Notes under the pieces: generated by a model
What the model was told of the DNA's origin: nothing
Databases searched by the model: none
The model's input: only the letters and a program-made list of their open reading frames with translations
DNA from: Colocasia esculenta
Lineage: Eukaryota; Streptophyta; Magnoliopsida; Alismatales; Araceae
Assembly (NCBI GenBank): GCA_014218235.1
Contig: CM024753.1
Location: 3,100,001-3,164,000 of the forward strand
DNA length: 64,000 bases
Direction: 5' to 3'
Shown: in pieces, positions 21,401 through 34,023 of the stretch
How the letters are laid out: every line of letters begins with the position of its first letter
Position numbering within the stretch: the stretch's first letter is position 1
Position numbers and translations under genes: made by a program

Positions 21401-21739
21401 TAACATTGCTCCATAAGTCTCAAGCCAATCCATATCCAAAATAATATCATAATCCGATAACTGCAGGGCATACAATCGACCCGGCATCTGGTTCCCTTCA
21501 ATCATAATAGGAGCTTCATCTACATAACTCGAAGTGAGCAAAAACTCACCCGAAGGAACCTCCACTACCAACTCACAAGACTTTTCTTCTAAAGGATGAG
21601 CCATGCAATCCAAAAATTCTTCGGAAATGAAAGAGTGAGAGGCACCCGAATCAAATAAAACTCTTGCTGAATATTCATAAAGAGGTAAAGTACCTTCTAT
21701 CATATTCGATGCCTCCGCCTGGGCTCGGGTGATAGCCAT
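18342..21739 (-). pseudogene. pol: Chromovirus pol: protease, RT, RNase H, integrase, chromodomain
   Basis: A 758-codon open stretch (21739-19463) holds protease (VLFDSGASHSFIS), RT (RMCIDYKKLN; catalytic FIDDILIYS with codons near 20640-20650), RNase H (VLYTDASRRGLGAVLMQ, FTDHKSLKYI) and the start of the integrase zinc-binding region (H...H...C). Three consecutive damaged codons near 19455-19463 stop it. The same frame then resumes with the integrase core: MDFVAGLP, VSDRDPRFTSGF and YHPQTDGQIERTIQT, giving the Asp, Asp and Glu residues. Another TAG near 18870 and a frameshift near 18700 precede VHDIFHVSMLRKC and the chromodomain (KVRWENRLGGEDTWELAEEM). The chromodomain is thought to steer integration to modified histones. 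Most stops look like CAG or CAA changed to TAG or TAA. Confidence 0.9.
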
Positions 21740-22490
21740 AACCCGGCCTCTTCCTCGCTGCTGCGGTGCTCCTCTGCCACGACCTGTCTGTGGCTACTGA
21801 AACTACTGAGGCTGCTGCTACTGCTGCACACCTCTTCCATAACCATACTCTCTCGGATAGGGACAATTGCAGATTAAATGTCCCGGCTGATTACAATTAT
21901 AACATCTATATCCTGGTGGAGTAACGGGCTGCCTGGCAGTACTCTGCTGCGACTCCTCCACCTCAGGCCTACCTCGACCCTGCTGGAATTGCTGATGACC
22001 TCCCCATCCTCTTCCTTTGCCTTTAAATGCTTGCTTCAATTTCTGGCCCCATTTACCAAAGCCTGATGAAGAAGGTCCTGCTGGTGCTTTACCTTTACTT
22101 GCACCCACTGACTGCTGCGGTAGCCGAAAACTACCTGAGCCTGACTCGCCCACCTGACGAGTCCGAATAGACCTCTCTAATGTAGCTGCTCTCTGGGCTG
22201 CTTCTGCCACTGTCTTACACATGAGAGGCACTATTGCATCCTGCAATTCCACTCTCAAACCTCTAATAAAATACTCAACCATCATATTATTATCTGATAC
22301 AACATAAGGTGCATATCGGTTGAGCGCCATAAACCTCATCTGGTACTCTAAAACTGAAGAGTTACCTTGCTGGAGAGTCCGAAACTACTCTCTTTTCACT
22401 TGCTGTACTTGAATCGGAAAGAATGTATCGTTAAATACATCGAGAAATTCTGACCAAGTAATTGCCTCTTCTGTCCTACCTGCAAAGGTG
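21740..22490 (-). pseudogene. gag: Chromovirus gag, C-terminal part with zinc knuckle
   Basis: This stretch continues gag downstream (minus strand) of the Athila-group insertion. Across it the codons read ALEWWRLKMQT then TFAGRTEEAITW, showing that the insertion split a single frame. It contains RFMALNRYAPYV, a glutamine- and glycine-rich stretch and one CCHC knuckle (CYNCNQPGHLICNC). It then runs in the same frame into protease. Stops near 22389 and at several CAG codons between 21800 and 21840 break it. The knuckle binds element RNA in the particle. Confidence 0.85.
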
Positions 22491-22495
22491 GTCTG

Positions 22496-25370
22496 TGATA
22501 ATTGCACAAATTTTCATGTTAAATTTCATACATTTAGTTAAATTTAGATGTGAGTTGTCTGTAAATAACGTACATTTAAATTTTAATTTTCATTCTATTC
22601 ATATATAGATTTTTGAGTCTTTTAATTAAATTTTTAGGTAGAACACAGTTAGATGCTCATGTCTCTTGAATAGTTTTACAAATAAAAGTTATTTCTCTTA
22701 GGTATACTTTGATAAATGTTGTATATAAATAAATTTTACAAATATCTTTTAATAGTAAATGTAAGTTTGTAAATAAATAAAGATTTTTTTACTAACCATA
22801 TATCATACCACATATCTACCCATCCCATTAAATAAATACCCCCTCTCATCCAACCTGAACAAACACCAACATTTAAATAAAGTGTTATACCTCCACTTAA
22901 GTTTTTATTAAAACCCTTTTCGTTTCTTCCACCAGGTGGGCGAAGCTACTGGAAGCAGGGCTGAGCTGGCTGGGTCTTGTGCTCTTGTGATTTGGGTGAG
23001 TTGGGGCATGGCGCAGTTGCAGAAGCTGTGCACGGAGATGGTATCCAGGCTGTGCAGATGGCGGTTGGAGCTGCTGGCGAGCAAAACCAGGCCCAGGAGG
23101 CTCGGATGAGATAGAACCAGGGCGGCCAGCGCCCTGGTGTGCTGTGTGCGATGTGAGTTTGCAGGGCTGGCGATGGGGTCTCCTGTGCGCTGGCGGGTTG
23201 GTGATGTGTGAAGCAGGGCGGCTGTGTCATGCTGCTAGCAGCTGGAGGCGGCCAGTGCAAGGTGGACGGGGCGGTCGGCGCCCAGATCTGGCGAAGGCGC
23301 CAAGGGCTGGGCTACTGTGTGTTGTGCACGGCGGACCAGGGACTTCTGCAGGGTCTCCGGCGATGGGCTATGCAAATGGCGGGAGAGGGTGCATGCGTGG
23401 AGGCATGGCGGTTTGGTGATGGTGCATAGGGGGACCAGGTCTGAGGGTGTGCATCTGATGTGTGGCGCGGCCAGGAAGACCAGGTAGCTAACGATGGCCT
23501 GGTGCTGGTGTGTGCGAGCTGTGCACGGCGGGAGCAGATCCCGTGTGGTGCGACCTAGTGAGCTGGCGATCTGGGTGTGTGCTGAGGTGGCGATCCGGGT
23601 GCGGAGCTGAAGAGGTGCAGATGGGAGAGGAAGCAGGATGCCCGGGTACCTATAAGAAGACCCCAAGGCCCTCCTCTCCGGGGGGTTGGTCTGGTTAGAA
23701 ATTTTTTTTAGAATTTTCAGTTTCCCATTTCCTGTAATTTTCGTTTCGGAGAGCAGAGCAGTGGGGGGTTAGACTTTGTTTTAGGGATTTATTTTTCCAG
23801 TTTTTCCTCTGTAATTTTTCTTTTCTGCAGAGCTGTGAGGATTTGCAGAGGGGCTTCGCTGGTTCTATTTTTTTTTAAGTTTCCTTTCTTCTGTTTGAGC
23901 ACAGCAGTGAGGGATGGGATTCCAAAGGTTGGCTGGTGCGATTGTTGGGAATTTTCATTTCGTCTGGTTATATTGTTTTGTGAGGAGATTTCTGGTTCAA
24001 CATTTTTCTTGTTCAGCAAATTTTATTTTGGAGAAGAATTCGATCCAGTGGAGATGTTAGGATTCGATTTCTGTCATTTTCTTTCTTCCGTAATTGTTCT
24101 TTCAAGCATAAGGGAGGGAGACGGGGTCTTCCAAGGGAGATTGGTACTGTTGTTCTTGCTCTTGGGATTTTTTGATAAATTTTTGGGTTTCCAGTATAGC
24201 ATTTTGTGTTTTCCTCTTCGGAGTGCAGGATTTGAGAGATTGCTTTGTTCTTCTGTGGAGATTTGATCCAGGGAGATCAGGGGTTCGAGTTTGGATTTTT
24301 GTTCTTCTCTCCTGTGAGGTTTGGGTTGGGGGTTCTGCTCATCTGGGGGCTTCCGTTTCTAGTTTTTAGTTCAGATTTCTTTGGGCATTTCTTCTGTGCT
24401 AATTCCATTGCTTCTGTGATGTTTGAGACCTGAAGGGTTCCTTTTACGTTATTCTTGGATGAGATAAATTGGTTAGGTCGAGAGGATTGCCCGGGGCGAT
24501 TTCTTCTGCTTCTTCTGCTATGTGATGATTTGAGAATTTTCTACTGTTCTTCTATACTGCTGTGAGGAGGATTTAGCAGTTTTCCATTTCTTTATGTTCT
24601 GGAGTTGATTTAGTGCAATTGTTAATTTGAGTTTTCTAGTTCATTAGTGTTGTACTTTGGACAGATTGGGAGCATGATATGCAGTTTAAATTTTCTTTAA
24701 TATTTTCTTTATTGAAGTGTTCTCCATCCCTCGAGTTGAGAGGGTACAGTAATCTTAATTGCTTATAGCTCATTTTGTTCTCAGTATGAAGGATGTTTAA
24801 TTTGATCTATCATCAAGAGTTGTAGTTTAGTTTAATGCATTGAGAATTTCAGTCTTGAAGGTGCTTATTTGAGTAGTACCGTAGATTCATATTCTTATTT
24901 TCTATCTGATCCCCTGAGCTGTAGGGGTACATTGGGTTAATAATGTTCTTTGAGAACTTGTGTTATGTCATCTTTCCGAATCATTTTAGATTTAGAGGTG
25001 CATCCGTATGTGCCTAGTTTACATCTCTCTCGGTTTGTTTGATCCCTCAATGGAGAGGGTATAGTGATACCAACTCTTTAGTTTTCAATTCTACATGTTC
25101 TTTCATTAAGTCTGATCTGTCAAGAGTGTGTGGGATTAGATCGACGTCATTTACATTGTCACTTTTAATGCATTGTCGAATGGTGTCAAGTCAAAGTAGT
25201 TTAATTCAAGCTCTATTCAGCCTCTCTGTGGATATGACATGTTCTCACCATTGTGCTAGTTCCTTGTTGTAATTTTAATTCTGTGAGACAGTTTAGAGGA
25301 GGTGAGCTTGTTGATATGTGCAAGGAACTCTAGACAACGGAATTGCACAATCAATAATGCACGCGCTTCA
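22496..25370 (+). repeat. Athila-group LTR 1 (2,875 bp)
   Basis: It starts TGATAATTGCACAAAT and ends AATGCACGCGCTTCA. The first 400 bp are AT-rich, followed by a GC-rich block (about 22930-23700) and then a T-rich part. Open frames in the GC-rich block recur in all three LTRs because the LTRs are copies, not because they code. The three LTRs differ only by scattered substitutions and 1-nt indels. Confidence 0.9.
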
Positions 25371-25373
25371 TCT

Positions 25374-25391
25374 TGGCGCCGTTGCCGGGGA
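25374..25391 (+). promoter_or_regulatory. Athila-type primer-binding site 1
   Basis: TGGCGCCGTTGCCGGGGA begins three bases after LTR 1. It is the classic primer-binding site of plant Athila elements, commonly matched to tRNA-Asp. It is intact here. Confidence 0.9.
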
Positions 25392-26614
25392 AGCATTAGA
25401 GTTTGATTTAATTCTGCTTTTGATTTGATTTCATTTGCTTTGGGCTTTACATTGACTTGTTGTTGGGCTTTCATTTCAGATTTGCAAAAAGAGGGACTTG
25501 GAGATTTGGGCTTGGCATTTGAGGCCCATTGGAGGAGGAGAGCTTGCTGAATTTTTTTTTTAATTGCTTTTAATTTCAAATTTTAGATAGAAAGAGTGTG
25601 AGTGAACTTTGTAGTGAGGCTTTGATGTATTCTCTGTGCATGTACAGAGATTTCTTTCACGTTGGCATGTAATAATTGGCCTCTTGGTGGTTTGATTGGT
25701 TTGGCATTATTCTATAGTACCACTTCATATTTTCTTAGTTAAATTTCATTTCATTCAGTTTAAAAATCAAATAAAAATTAAAAACTTCTAAAATCTAAAA
25801 AATTTCTCAAATCGCTCTTTCATGTTAGCCGTTTGTTTGTAAATAAAAATTTCATCTCTCAAGATTATAATCTCATGTTTTAGGACATTCATCATCTTAA
25901 TTGTCATTTGAATTTCATTTTCTTTGCATTGAAGAGTGCGGGGGAAAGGTAAGATTTCTCTCTCTCATTTCATGCATTAGTCTTAGCATTAGAAAACCAT
26001 TGTTTACAATTGATCTGTGCACTTCACATTTTTAAATGGGACTGTTTAAGGGCTTTACCCATTAGAATAAAAAGATAAGGTAAGGGATTTCATCACCCTT
26101 TCCTTTGCCCAAAAATCACAAAAAAAATCCACATTCTTGTATTTGCCTAAACTTTTAATAAAAACCAGTAGACTTGGCCCTAGGGTTCATAATTAGATTT
26201 GTTCTTTCTTAATTCTAAGACTTCTCTTTAAGTCTGGTGTCTAGGATTAGAGGTTAAAAAGCTTACGCTTAAGTGAGTTAGAGGTTATTTAATTGGGTCC
26301 TTGCGAAAGCAAGGGGGGCCTCCCTCTACTCCACCTCTTACCTGGCCAGTACAAAAAGAGTAGGATTGGACTTAAGCAAGCATAAATCTGATTTTGAGAA
26401 AAATAACATAAGTCCAAGGAACACTTAGTGGTAGGTTAATTTGATTTGAAAGTGTTTGTTTGTTTGTGTTTGTTTAAAAATTCATCAAAAGTCAATAAAA
26501 ATCTTAAAAATTCAAAAATCATAAATAGAGGGCTTTTTCATCTGTGCATGCTTGGTAGACATTCTCTGGACTTAGATTTGGCTCAACCTGTCGATTGAGA
26601 GATTCTTTCAACCC
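25392..26614. other. Untranslated leader of Athila-group internal domain 1
   Basis: About 1.2 kb between the primer site and the gag-related ATG is AT-rich and without a supported frame. Full Athila elements would encode the N-terminal part of gag around here, so that part appears lost or replaced. The same leader recurs at 34024-35242. Confidence 0.7.
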
Positions 26615-28106
26615 ATGGCCTATCAAGAACAAGTCCAAGCTTTCCAAGGTTTCTACCAACCCCCTCAGGATCTATATTCTAACACATACAATCCTGGTTG
26701 GAGAAACCACTCAAACTTTTCATGGAGAAATCAATATGAAGAAGTGTCTCAAACTTCTTTCAAGCAATCCATGTATGGTCAATCCTATCCCAATCAGAAT
26801 TCAGGATTTGACCAATCTTTTTATTTCAGACCTCCACAATTCAATGGAAATCAAAACTTCGATCAATTTGCTCATACCAATTTTCAGCAAACTTCATACA
26901 ATCAACCACCATCTTTTCAGCCCAATTGGGAAGATAAAATGAATCAACTTCAAAACATGATGATGACTCTTTGCCAAACTGTGCAAGAACAACAAAATCA
27001 ATATCAAAATCAGAAGCAAAATATTCAGCAAAATTTGGATAGGATAGAGTCTCAGATTGCTGAGGTGTGTAGGGAGGAATTGGGTCAGTTACCAAGTCAA
27101 ACTATAACAAACCCAAGGAACAACTCTTCTGGATTTTATCAGGACCAACAAGACTATCAAGGTCAGGGGTACAGACCACATGTCAGACCAAATGTACCTC
27201 TACCACAAAACCCACATCAAACTTTTGTCCAAAACATTTCAGCACCACAAATTCAAAATCAACTTATACAACAGGACCATCATTCTGCCCAAGCTAGGGG
27301 CCCCCAAGTGGAAAATATGGAAACAGTGTCTACTTTAAGAAGTGAAAACATCATAACAAATCCTCACTCACACATGTCAACATTGCATGAGGATAAGGAA
27401 AATGAAATTGAGAATGAAATTGAAGAAGAGGTTGAAGAGAATGTTGAAAAATTCAAGGAAAAAGAGAAAATATTTGAAGAGCCTCTAGACATAATCAAAA
27501 TAAATGAAGACCCAAGTCATTACATTCCAAGAGTCCATTTTTCTGAAGTTTTAAAGCCAAAATCTGAAAACAAATCAACTGGTAATGAAGAACTCTTGGA
27601 AGAATCTTGTGAGGAAAAAGCAGTAGACCAACCCTGTGCTCTGGGTTTGAGGGAGAGGAAGGACAATTTAATTCCTTATTTCAAAATAGTGATCCATCAA
27701 ATCCATCTGAGTATCCTCCTAAGGTTGAGCTAAAACCACTCCCTGCTAATTTAAAATACATCTTTCTAGGAAAGGACGAGACTTGGCCCATCATAATTGC
27801 TAGCGATCTTGATGAAGGGCAGGAGAAGAAACTAATTGAAGTCTTGAAAAATCATGGAAAAATTTTCAAATGCAAGATAAGGTCTGGTTATTTAATTCTC
27901 GGCTTAGTCTGTTTTCGGGAAAATTGAAGTCCCGACAGGATGGTCCTTATAGTGTTGTCGAAGCTTGTGATAATGGTGCTATCATTCTTGACCCAAAAAC
28001 TAGACAATCATTCATTGCTAATGGGCAAAGATTAAAGCATTCCTATGAAAGCCCACTTTTCTTAAAAACGGATTCTACCAAGCTAGCTGATCCAAACGAA
28101 GTCTAA
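26615..28106 (+). pseudogene. Athila-group gag remnant fused to a pol tail, copy 1
   Basis: The frame opens MAYQEQVQAFQGF and soon shows SNTYNPGWRNHSNFSW, a hallmark of Athila gag. A glutamine- and asparagine-rich middle and an acidic stretch (ENEIENEIEEEVEENVEKF) follow. Next comes the segment before RT (VELKPLPANLKYIFLGKDE). It then jumps within a few codons to a post-integrase tail (LFNSRLSLFSGKLKSR, NGQRLKHSYESPLF). The whole RT, RNase H and integrase coding region is missing. In this copy a 1-nt deletion near 27645 shifts the frame and ends the long frame at 27733; the tail is open again at 27870-28106. It may act only as a structural protein, if at all. Confidence 0.8.
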
Positions 28107-29204
28107 TTGCGTCCGGCTGAAGACGAAATAAACTTAGCGCTTCTTGGGAGGCAACCCAAGTGTACAGATTTTCCTTATCAGGTAATTTTCTATCTTGCTT
28201 TCTTTTCTTGCAAATAAGTAGGGGGGAGAGGTAGAATAAAGCATGCATAGTCCCCACCCCTAACCAATGCTTCATTTTCTGTCTTTTAAACTTGTACATA
28301 TGCAAATAAAAATTTCACAATGTTTTATCTTTGAATAAAAATGCGTGGCTTTGCGCATCCCAGACTAGGTGTGTGATCTTTAACCATTAAAATTTTGTGG
28401 TTGTCACACTCCCTTGCAAGTATCCATGTTAGGTAGCCTCTAGTAAAGGATTACATGTATTACCTGTCTACCTTATGTGAGGATTTATGGCAAGAAGTTT
28501 TCATACACACACTACACAGCCACTTAGACTAGCTGAACCCGAATGTAGCAAATTTGTTAAGGCTAGTAGGAGAGAGGTGATTGGTTTTCTCCCTTCCCCT
28601 TAAGTGAATTGCGAAGGATGTGAAGGCATGTGATCAAGGAACCTGACTGTCCATCCTTCCTTTAAGAGGAAAAGAAAAGAAAAGAAAAGCAAAAGCAAAA
28701 GCAAAAGCAAAAAGAAAAAAAATCGTCCATGAAAAATGCCCCGGATCTGAGTAAAGTTGGACTCGCTACTCTTGAAAAGTGATGGGTTGTGCAGCATTGT
28801 GGATGAAAAAGAAATAAAGAAAATCTGAGTGCACAAAGTGCAAATAAAAGGACAAAAGTCTTTAACTCAGAGAAATAATCCTCAAGGAAGATGAGCAGAA
28901 TGGAACTGAGAGAAACAACCCAATCTGACTGAGCAAGGATCTTATTCACAATTCTTTTCTTCTCCCACGAATTGATCTAATCTCAATTACTAGCTGAGGC
29001 AGAGGAGCTTTAGAAGGGCTGAAGTGAACTCTTAATTGAGCTACCATTTGTGCACTAATTTCTTGCCATAAGCCCTTACAATTAGAAAAGACATATCTTT
29101 ACATTGATCTTTTACATGAGGACTGTTTAGCATGAGACCTTCTAGTCCTATATTTCAAATAATTTTTATTGCTAGGGGACTAGCAATGTTCAAGTAGGGG
29201 GGAG
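28107..29204 (+). other. 3' untranslated part of internal domain 1, with purine tract
   Basis: The Athila hallmark GCGCTTCTTGGGAGGCAACC follows the coding tail near 28137. A purine microsatellite of GAAAA and GCAAAA units lies at 28670-28720. The polypurine tract (AGTAGGGGGGAG, ending 29204) abuts LTR 2. I see no gene here. Confidence 0.8.
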
Positions 29205-31031
29205 TGATAATTGCACAAATTTTCATGTTAAATTTCATACATTTAGTTAAATTTAGATGTCAGTTGTCTGTAAATAACGTACATTTGAATTTTAATTTTC
29301 ATTCTATTCATATATAGATTTTTGAGTCTTTTAATTAAATTTTTAGGTAGAACACAGTTAGATGCTCATGTCTCTTGAATAGTTTTACAAATAAAAGTTA
29401 TTTCTCTTAGGTATACTTTGATAAATGTTGTATATAAATAAATTTTACAAATATCTTTTAATAGTAAATGTAAGTTTGTAAATAAATAAAGATTTTTTTA
29501 CTAACCATATATCATACCACATATCTACCCATCCCATTAAATAAATACCCCCTCTCATCCAACCTGAACAAACACCAACATTTAAATAAAGTGTTATACC
29601 TCCACTTAAGTTTTTATTAAAACCCTTTTCATTTCTTCCACCAGGTGGGCGAAGCTACTGGAAGCAGGGCTGAGCTGGCTGGGTCTTGTGCTCTTGTGAT
29701 TTGGGTGAGTTGGGGCATGGCGCAGTTGCAGAAGCTGTGCACGGAGATGGTGTCCAGGCTGTGCAGATGGCGGTTGGAGCTGCTGGCGAGCAGAACCAGG
29801 CCCAGGAGGCTCGGATGAGATAGAACCAGGGCGGCCAACGCCCTGGTGTGCTGTGTGCGATGTGAGTTTGCAGGGCTGGCGATGGGGTCTCCTGTGCGCT
29901 GGCGGGTTGGTGATGTGTGAAGCAGGGCGGCTGTGTCATGCTGCTAGCAGCTGGAGGCGGCCAGTGCAAGGTGGACGGGGCGGCCGGCGCCCAGATCTGG
30001 CGAAGGCGCCAAGGGCTTGGGCTACTGTGTGTTGTGCACGGCGGACCAGGGACTTCTGCAGGGTCTCCGGCGATGGGCTATGCAAATGGCGGGAGAGGGT
30101 GCATGCGTGGAGGCATGGCGGTTTGGTGATGGTGCATAGGGGGACCAGGTCTGAGGGTGTGCATCTGATGTGTGGCGCGGCCAGGAAGACCAGGTAGCTA
30201 GCGATGGCCTGGTGCTGGTGTGTGCGAGCTGTGCACGGCGGGAGCAGATCCCGTGTGGTGCGACCTAGTGAGCTGGCGATCTGGGTGTGTGCTGAGGTGG
30301 CGATCCGGGTGCGGAGCTGAAGAGGTGCAGATGGGAGAGGAAGCAGGATGCCCGGGTACCTATAAGAAGACCCCAAGGCCCTCCTCTCCGGGGGGTTGGT
30401 CTGGTTAGAAATTTTTTTTAGAATTTTCAGTTTCCCATTTCCTGTAATTTTCGTTTCGGAGAGCAGAGCAGTGGGGGGTTAGACTTTGTTTTAGGGATTT
30501 ATTTTTCCAGTTTTTCCTCTGTATTTTTCTTTTCTGCAGAGCTTTGAGGATTTGCAGAGGGGCTTCGCTGGTTCGATTTTTTTTTAGTTTCCTTTCTTCT
30601 GTTTGAGCACAGCAGTGAGGGATGGGATTCCAAAGGTTGGCTGGTGCGATTGTTGGGAATTTTCATTTCGTCTGGTTATATTGTTTTGTGAGGAGATTTC
30701 TGGTTCAACATTTTTCTTGTTCAGCAAATTTTATTTTGGAGAAGAATTCGATCCAGTGGAGATGTTAGGATTCGATTTCTGTCATTTTCTTTCTTCCGTA
30801 ATTGTTCTTTCAAGCATAAGGGAGGGAGACGGGGTCTTCCAAGGGAGATTGGTTACTGTTGTTCTTGCTCTTGGGATTTTTTGATGAGATTTTTGGGTTT
30901 TCAGTATAGCATTTTGGGTTTTCCTCTTCGGAGTGCAGGATTTGAGCGATTGCTTTGTTCTTCTGTGGAGATTTGATCCATGGAGATCAGGGGCTCGAGT
31001 TTGGATTTTTCTTCTTCTCTCCTGTGAGGTT

Positions 31032-32947
31032 TGTTGGCCCTTTTCGGTATGGCAACAAGCTAACCTAGAGGGGGGGGTGAATAGGTTTTTCTGAAATCTG
31101 AAATAGAAACTTAAACCTAGAAATTAACACTTGAAGGTTTGGTTAGTTTAGTGTGATAAAGAGTAGCAGTGCGGAAGCAAATAAACAATCACACAAATAA
31201 CACAAGAGATTTATCCTGGTTCGGCCCTTCCCACATGGAAGTCCTACGTCCAGTCCCCAAGCAACCTCTTAGGATTTCACTAACCAATGGTACAGTCCCC
31301 CTTAAGGACACTACAACACCCAGCACCCCAGTTGGTCTTCTTCTCTTTCCCGGGCAAGAAGGCAACCCACTTCTCTTACAGGTAAAGAAGCCAACCTCCT
31401 GGTACAAACCCCAGTGCGGTTCTGCTAGACACAAACCCCTAGCTAGGTTCTACACTGTATACAGTCCTACAGCTGGACAAAAGTCTTTCTTAGAAAAGAA
31501 AGAACAAAGCTGAGAGTTGGAACAAATCAAAACAACTAAAAGAGCTCTCAGCAAAAGACTCTCTCCCCCAGATTACAAGATGCACACACAGAGAGAGAGA
31601 AGAGAGGAGAAGGAGCTTGAATGCTTCAGTGCTTCAGATGCTTGAACACTTCTTCTTGGGCTCAGGCTCTTTCTCTCTTTTTCTTTGAGTGTATTTGGAG
31701 TTCAGGTTCCTCACTGGTTGTACACTCATTCAAAAGATCTTCAGGAAAGCTCTTGGTTCTTCTTCAGCCTTGCTTCATCTTTTATATGAGCAATTGAATA
31801 AATCCGTTGGAGTTCTAGCCGTTGCTCATCTTCTCTTTCTTCTGATAATTTGTGGTCTACGAGGTCTGCAAGCATAGAAGAAAGTGTTTAGATAAAAGAG
31901 TGTTTCTGTCAAAAAGGCTCATACATCTATGTTTCCTGTTGCCACCCAGAAGTGGTAAGTAATCTCTCTTTTGTTGGCAGGAGAGAAGAGATCTAGAAAG
32001 TTAAGCAAAAAGATCTCCTGTCAGAAAGATAAAGGATTACGCAAATCAAGAATATTTGACTTTTTCACTAGATGTCAAAAAATATTTTGAAATATAAAAT
32101 AAATCTATGTTTAAGTGAAATCCATATTTTACAAAGGAATCGATGTGAGAGCAAATCCTTATGAGAGTTACAAAGGAATCCTTATGAGAGTTACAAAGGA
32201 ATCCATGTGAGAGTTACAAAGGAATCATGTGAGAGTTACAAAGGAATCCTTATGAGAGTTACAAAGGAATCCATGTGAGAGTTACAAAGGAATCCATGTG
32301 AGAGTTACAAAGGAATCATGTGAGAGTTACAAAGGAATCCTTATGAGATCGATTCCTTAAGAGAGCGAATCCTTATGAGATCGATTCCTTAAGAGAGCGA
32401 ATCCTTGAGAGCGAATCCTTGAGAGCGAATCCTTATAAGATCGATTCCTTAAGAGAGCAAATCCTTATGAGATCGATTCCTTAAGAGAGTGAATCCTTAT
32501 GAGTTACAAAGGAGTCTGTGTGAGTTACAAAGGAATCCTTATGAGTTTCAAAGGAGTCTGTGTGAGTTACAAAGGAATCCTTATGAGTTTCAAAGGAGTC
32601 TGTGTGAGTATAAAGGAATCCTTATGAGAGTCACTTATCAAATCGTTATGAGACCAAATCGATGTGGCACTTTGAACTGAAATCCATATATATATTGAAT
32701 GGAATCCATTTATCTGTTTAGTGCAAATCATTATAGAATAATGTCATAAAATTATATTTATTAGAAAATCATGATATTTAATTTATTATTAGAAAAATCA
32801 TGCTAATAAATACATTTAATATTCAATTAATCATGTAAATTTATATTATTAAGAAAAACATAATATTAAATATTTTTAATAATAATTAATTAAACATAAA
32901 TTTATTATCACAAAAATAAAAGGGTAAAATATAGGAGTGGTTCAACA
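31032..32947 (+). mobile_element. Solo LTR, probably Copia-type (SIRE/Maximus-like)
   Basis: The 1,916 bp insertion begins TGTTGGCCCTTTTCGG and ends GTGGTTCAACA. It is flanked by AGGTT at 31027-31031 and 32948-32952, and LTRs 1 and 3 show the empty site. It contains the word TAGAGGGGGGGGTGAATAGG shortly after the start, which is common in plant SIRE-like Copia LTRs. I see no second LTR, primer site or coding region, so it is a solo LTR. Its second half contains a minisatellite (32131-32640) and a very AT-rich end. Orientation is inferred from the G-run word. Confidence 0.75.
32131..32640 (+). repeat. Minisatellite of GAGAGTTACAAAGGAATCC-type units
   Basis: About 20 imperfect units fall into three blocks. 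The first alternates GAGAGTTACAAAGGAATCCTT and the CCATGT variant (~22 bp). The second has GAGATCGATTCCTTAAGAGA units. The third has GAGTTACAAAGGAGTCTGTG units. All share the GAATCC/GGATTC core on one strand or the other, so expansion was by local slippage within the LTR. Open frames across it are artefacts of the repeat. Confidence 0.85.
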
Positions 32948-34005
32948 AGGTTTGGGTTGGGGGTTCTGCTCATCTGGGGGCTTCCGTTTCTAGTTTTTAG
33001 TTCAGATTTCTTTGGGCATTTCTTCTGTGCTAATTCCATTGCTTCTGTGCTGTTTGAGACCTGAAGGGTTCCTTTTACGTTATTCTTGGATAAGATAAAT
33101 TGGTTAGGTCGAGAGGATTGCCCGGGGCGATTTCTTCTGCTTCTTCTGCTATGTGATGATTTGAGAATTTTCTACTGTTCTTCTGTATTGCTGTGAGGAG
33201 GATTTAGCAGTTTTCCATTTCTTTATGTTCTGGAGTTGATTTAGTGCAATTGTTAATTTGAGTTTTCTAGTTCATTAGTGTTGTACTTTGGACAGATTGG
33301 GAGCATGATATGCAGTTTAAATTTTCTTTAATATTTTCTTTATTGAAGTGTTCTCCATCCCTAGAGTTGAGAGGGTACAGTAATCTTAATTGCTTATAGC
33401 TCATTTTTTTCTCAGTAGTGAAGGATGTTTAATTTGATCTATCATCAAGAGTTGTAGTTTAGTTTAATGCATTGAGAATTTCAGTCTTGAAGGTGCTTAT
33501 TTGAGTAGTACCGTAGATTCATATTCTTATTTTCTATCTGATCCCCTGAGCTGTAGGGGTACATTGGGTTAATAATGTTCTTTGAGAACTTGTGTTCTGT
33601 CATCTTTCCGAATCATTTTAGATTTAGAGGTGCATCCGTATGTGCCTAGTTTACATCTCTCTCGGTTTGTTTGATCCCTCAATGGAGAGGGTATAGTGAT
33701 ACCAACTCTTTAGTTTTCAATTCTACATGTTCTTTCATTAAGTCTGATCTGTCGAGAGTGTGTGGGATTAGATCGACGTCATTTACATTGTCACTTTTAA
33801 TGCATTGTCGAATGGTGTCAAGTCAAAGTAGTTTAATTCAAGCTCTATTCAGCCTCTCTGTGGATATGACATGTTCTCACCATTGTGCTAGTTCCTTGTT
33901 GTGATTTTAATTCTGTGAGACAGTTTAGAGGAGGTGAGCTTGTTGATATGTGCAAGGAACTCTAGACAACGGAATTGCACAATCAACAATGCGCGCGCTT
34001 CATCT

Positions 34006-34023
34006 TGGCGTCGTTGCCGGGGA
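34006..34023 (+). promoter_or_regulatory. Athila-type primer-binding site 2 (one mismatch)
   Basis: TGGCGTCGTTGCCGGGGA follows LTR 2 by three bases. It equals primer site 1 except for a C-to-T change at a CpG, probably post-insertion decay. Confidence 0.85.

Larger units (their letters stand above)
29205..34002 (+). repeat. Athila-group LTR 2 (2.88 kb, split by a solo LTR)
   Basis: It starts TGATAATTGCAC after the purine tract of domain 1 and ends GCGCGCGCTTCA before the primer site of domain 2. It therefore serves as 3' LTR for one unit and 5' LTR for the next. A 1,916 bp insertion at 31032-32947 interrupts it. Without that, its length equals LTRs 1 and 3. Confidence 0.9.

Noticed and set aside
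23144..23700. Open frames repeated in three places (also 29853-30408 and 38468-39094)
   Set aside because: They recur because the three Athila-group LTRs are copies. They overlap in several frames, show no motif and differ by frameshifts, so they are not genes.
25374..25391. tRNA-like sequence
   Set aside because: It is a primer-binding site complementary to a tRNA 3' end. No cloverleaf or promoter boxes surround it. The same applies to 9611-9627, 34006-34023, 41287-41298 and 57273-57284.
32131..32640. Regular repeats resembling a CRISPR array
   Set aside because: The units are contiguous and variable without unique spacers, inside a plant LTR; it is a minisatellite.
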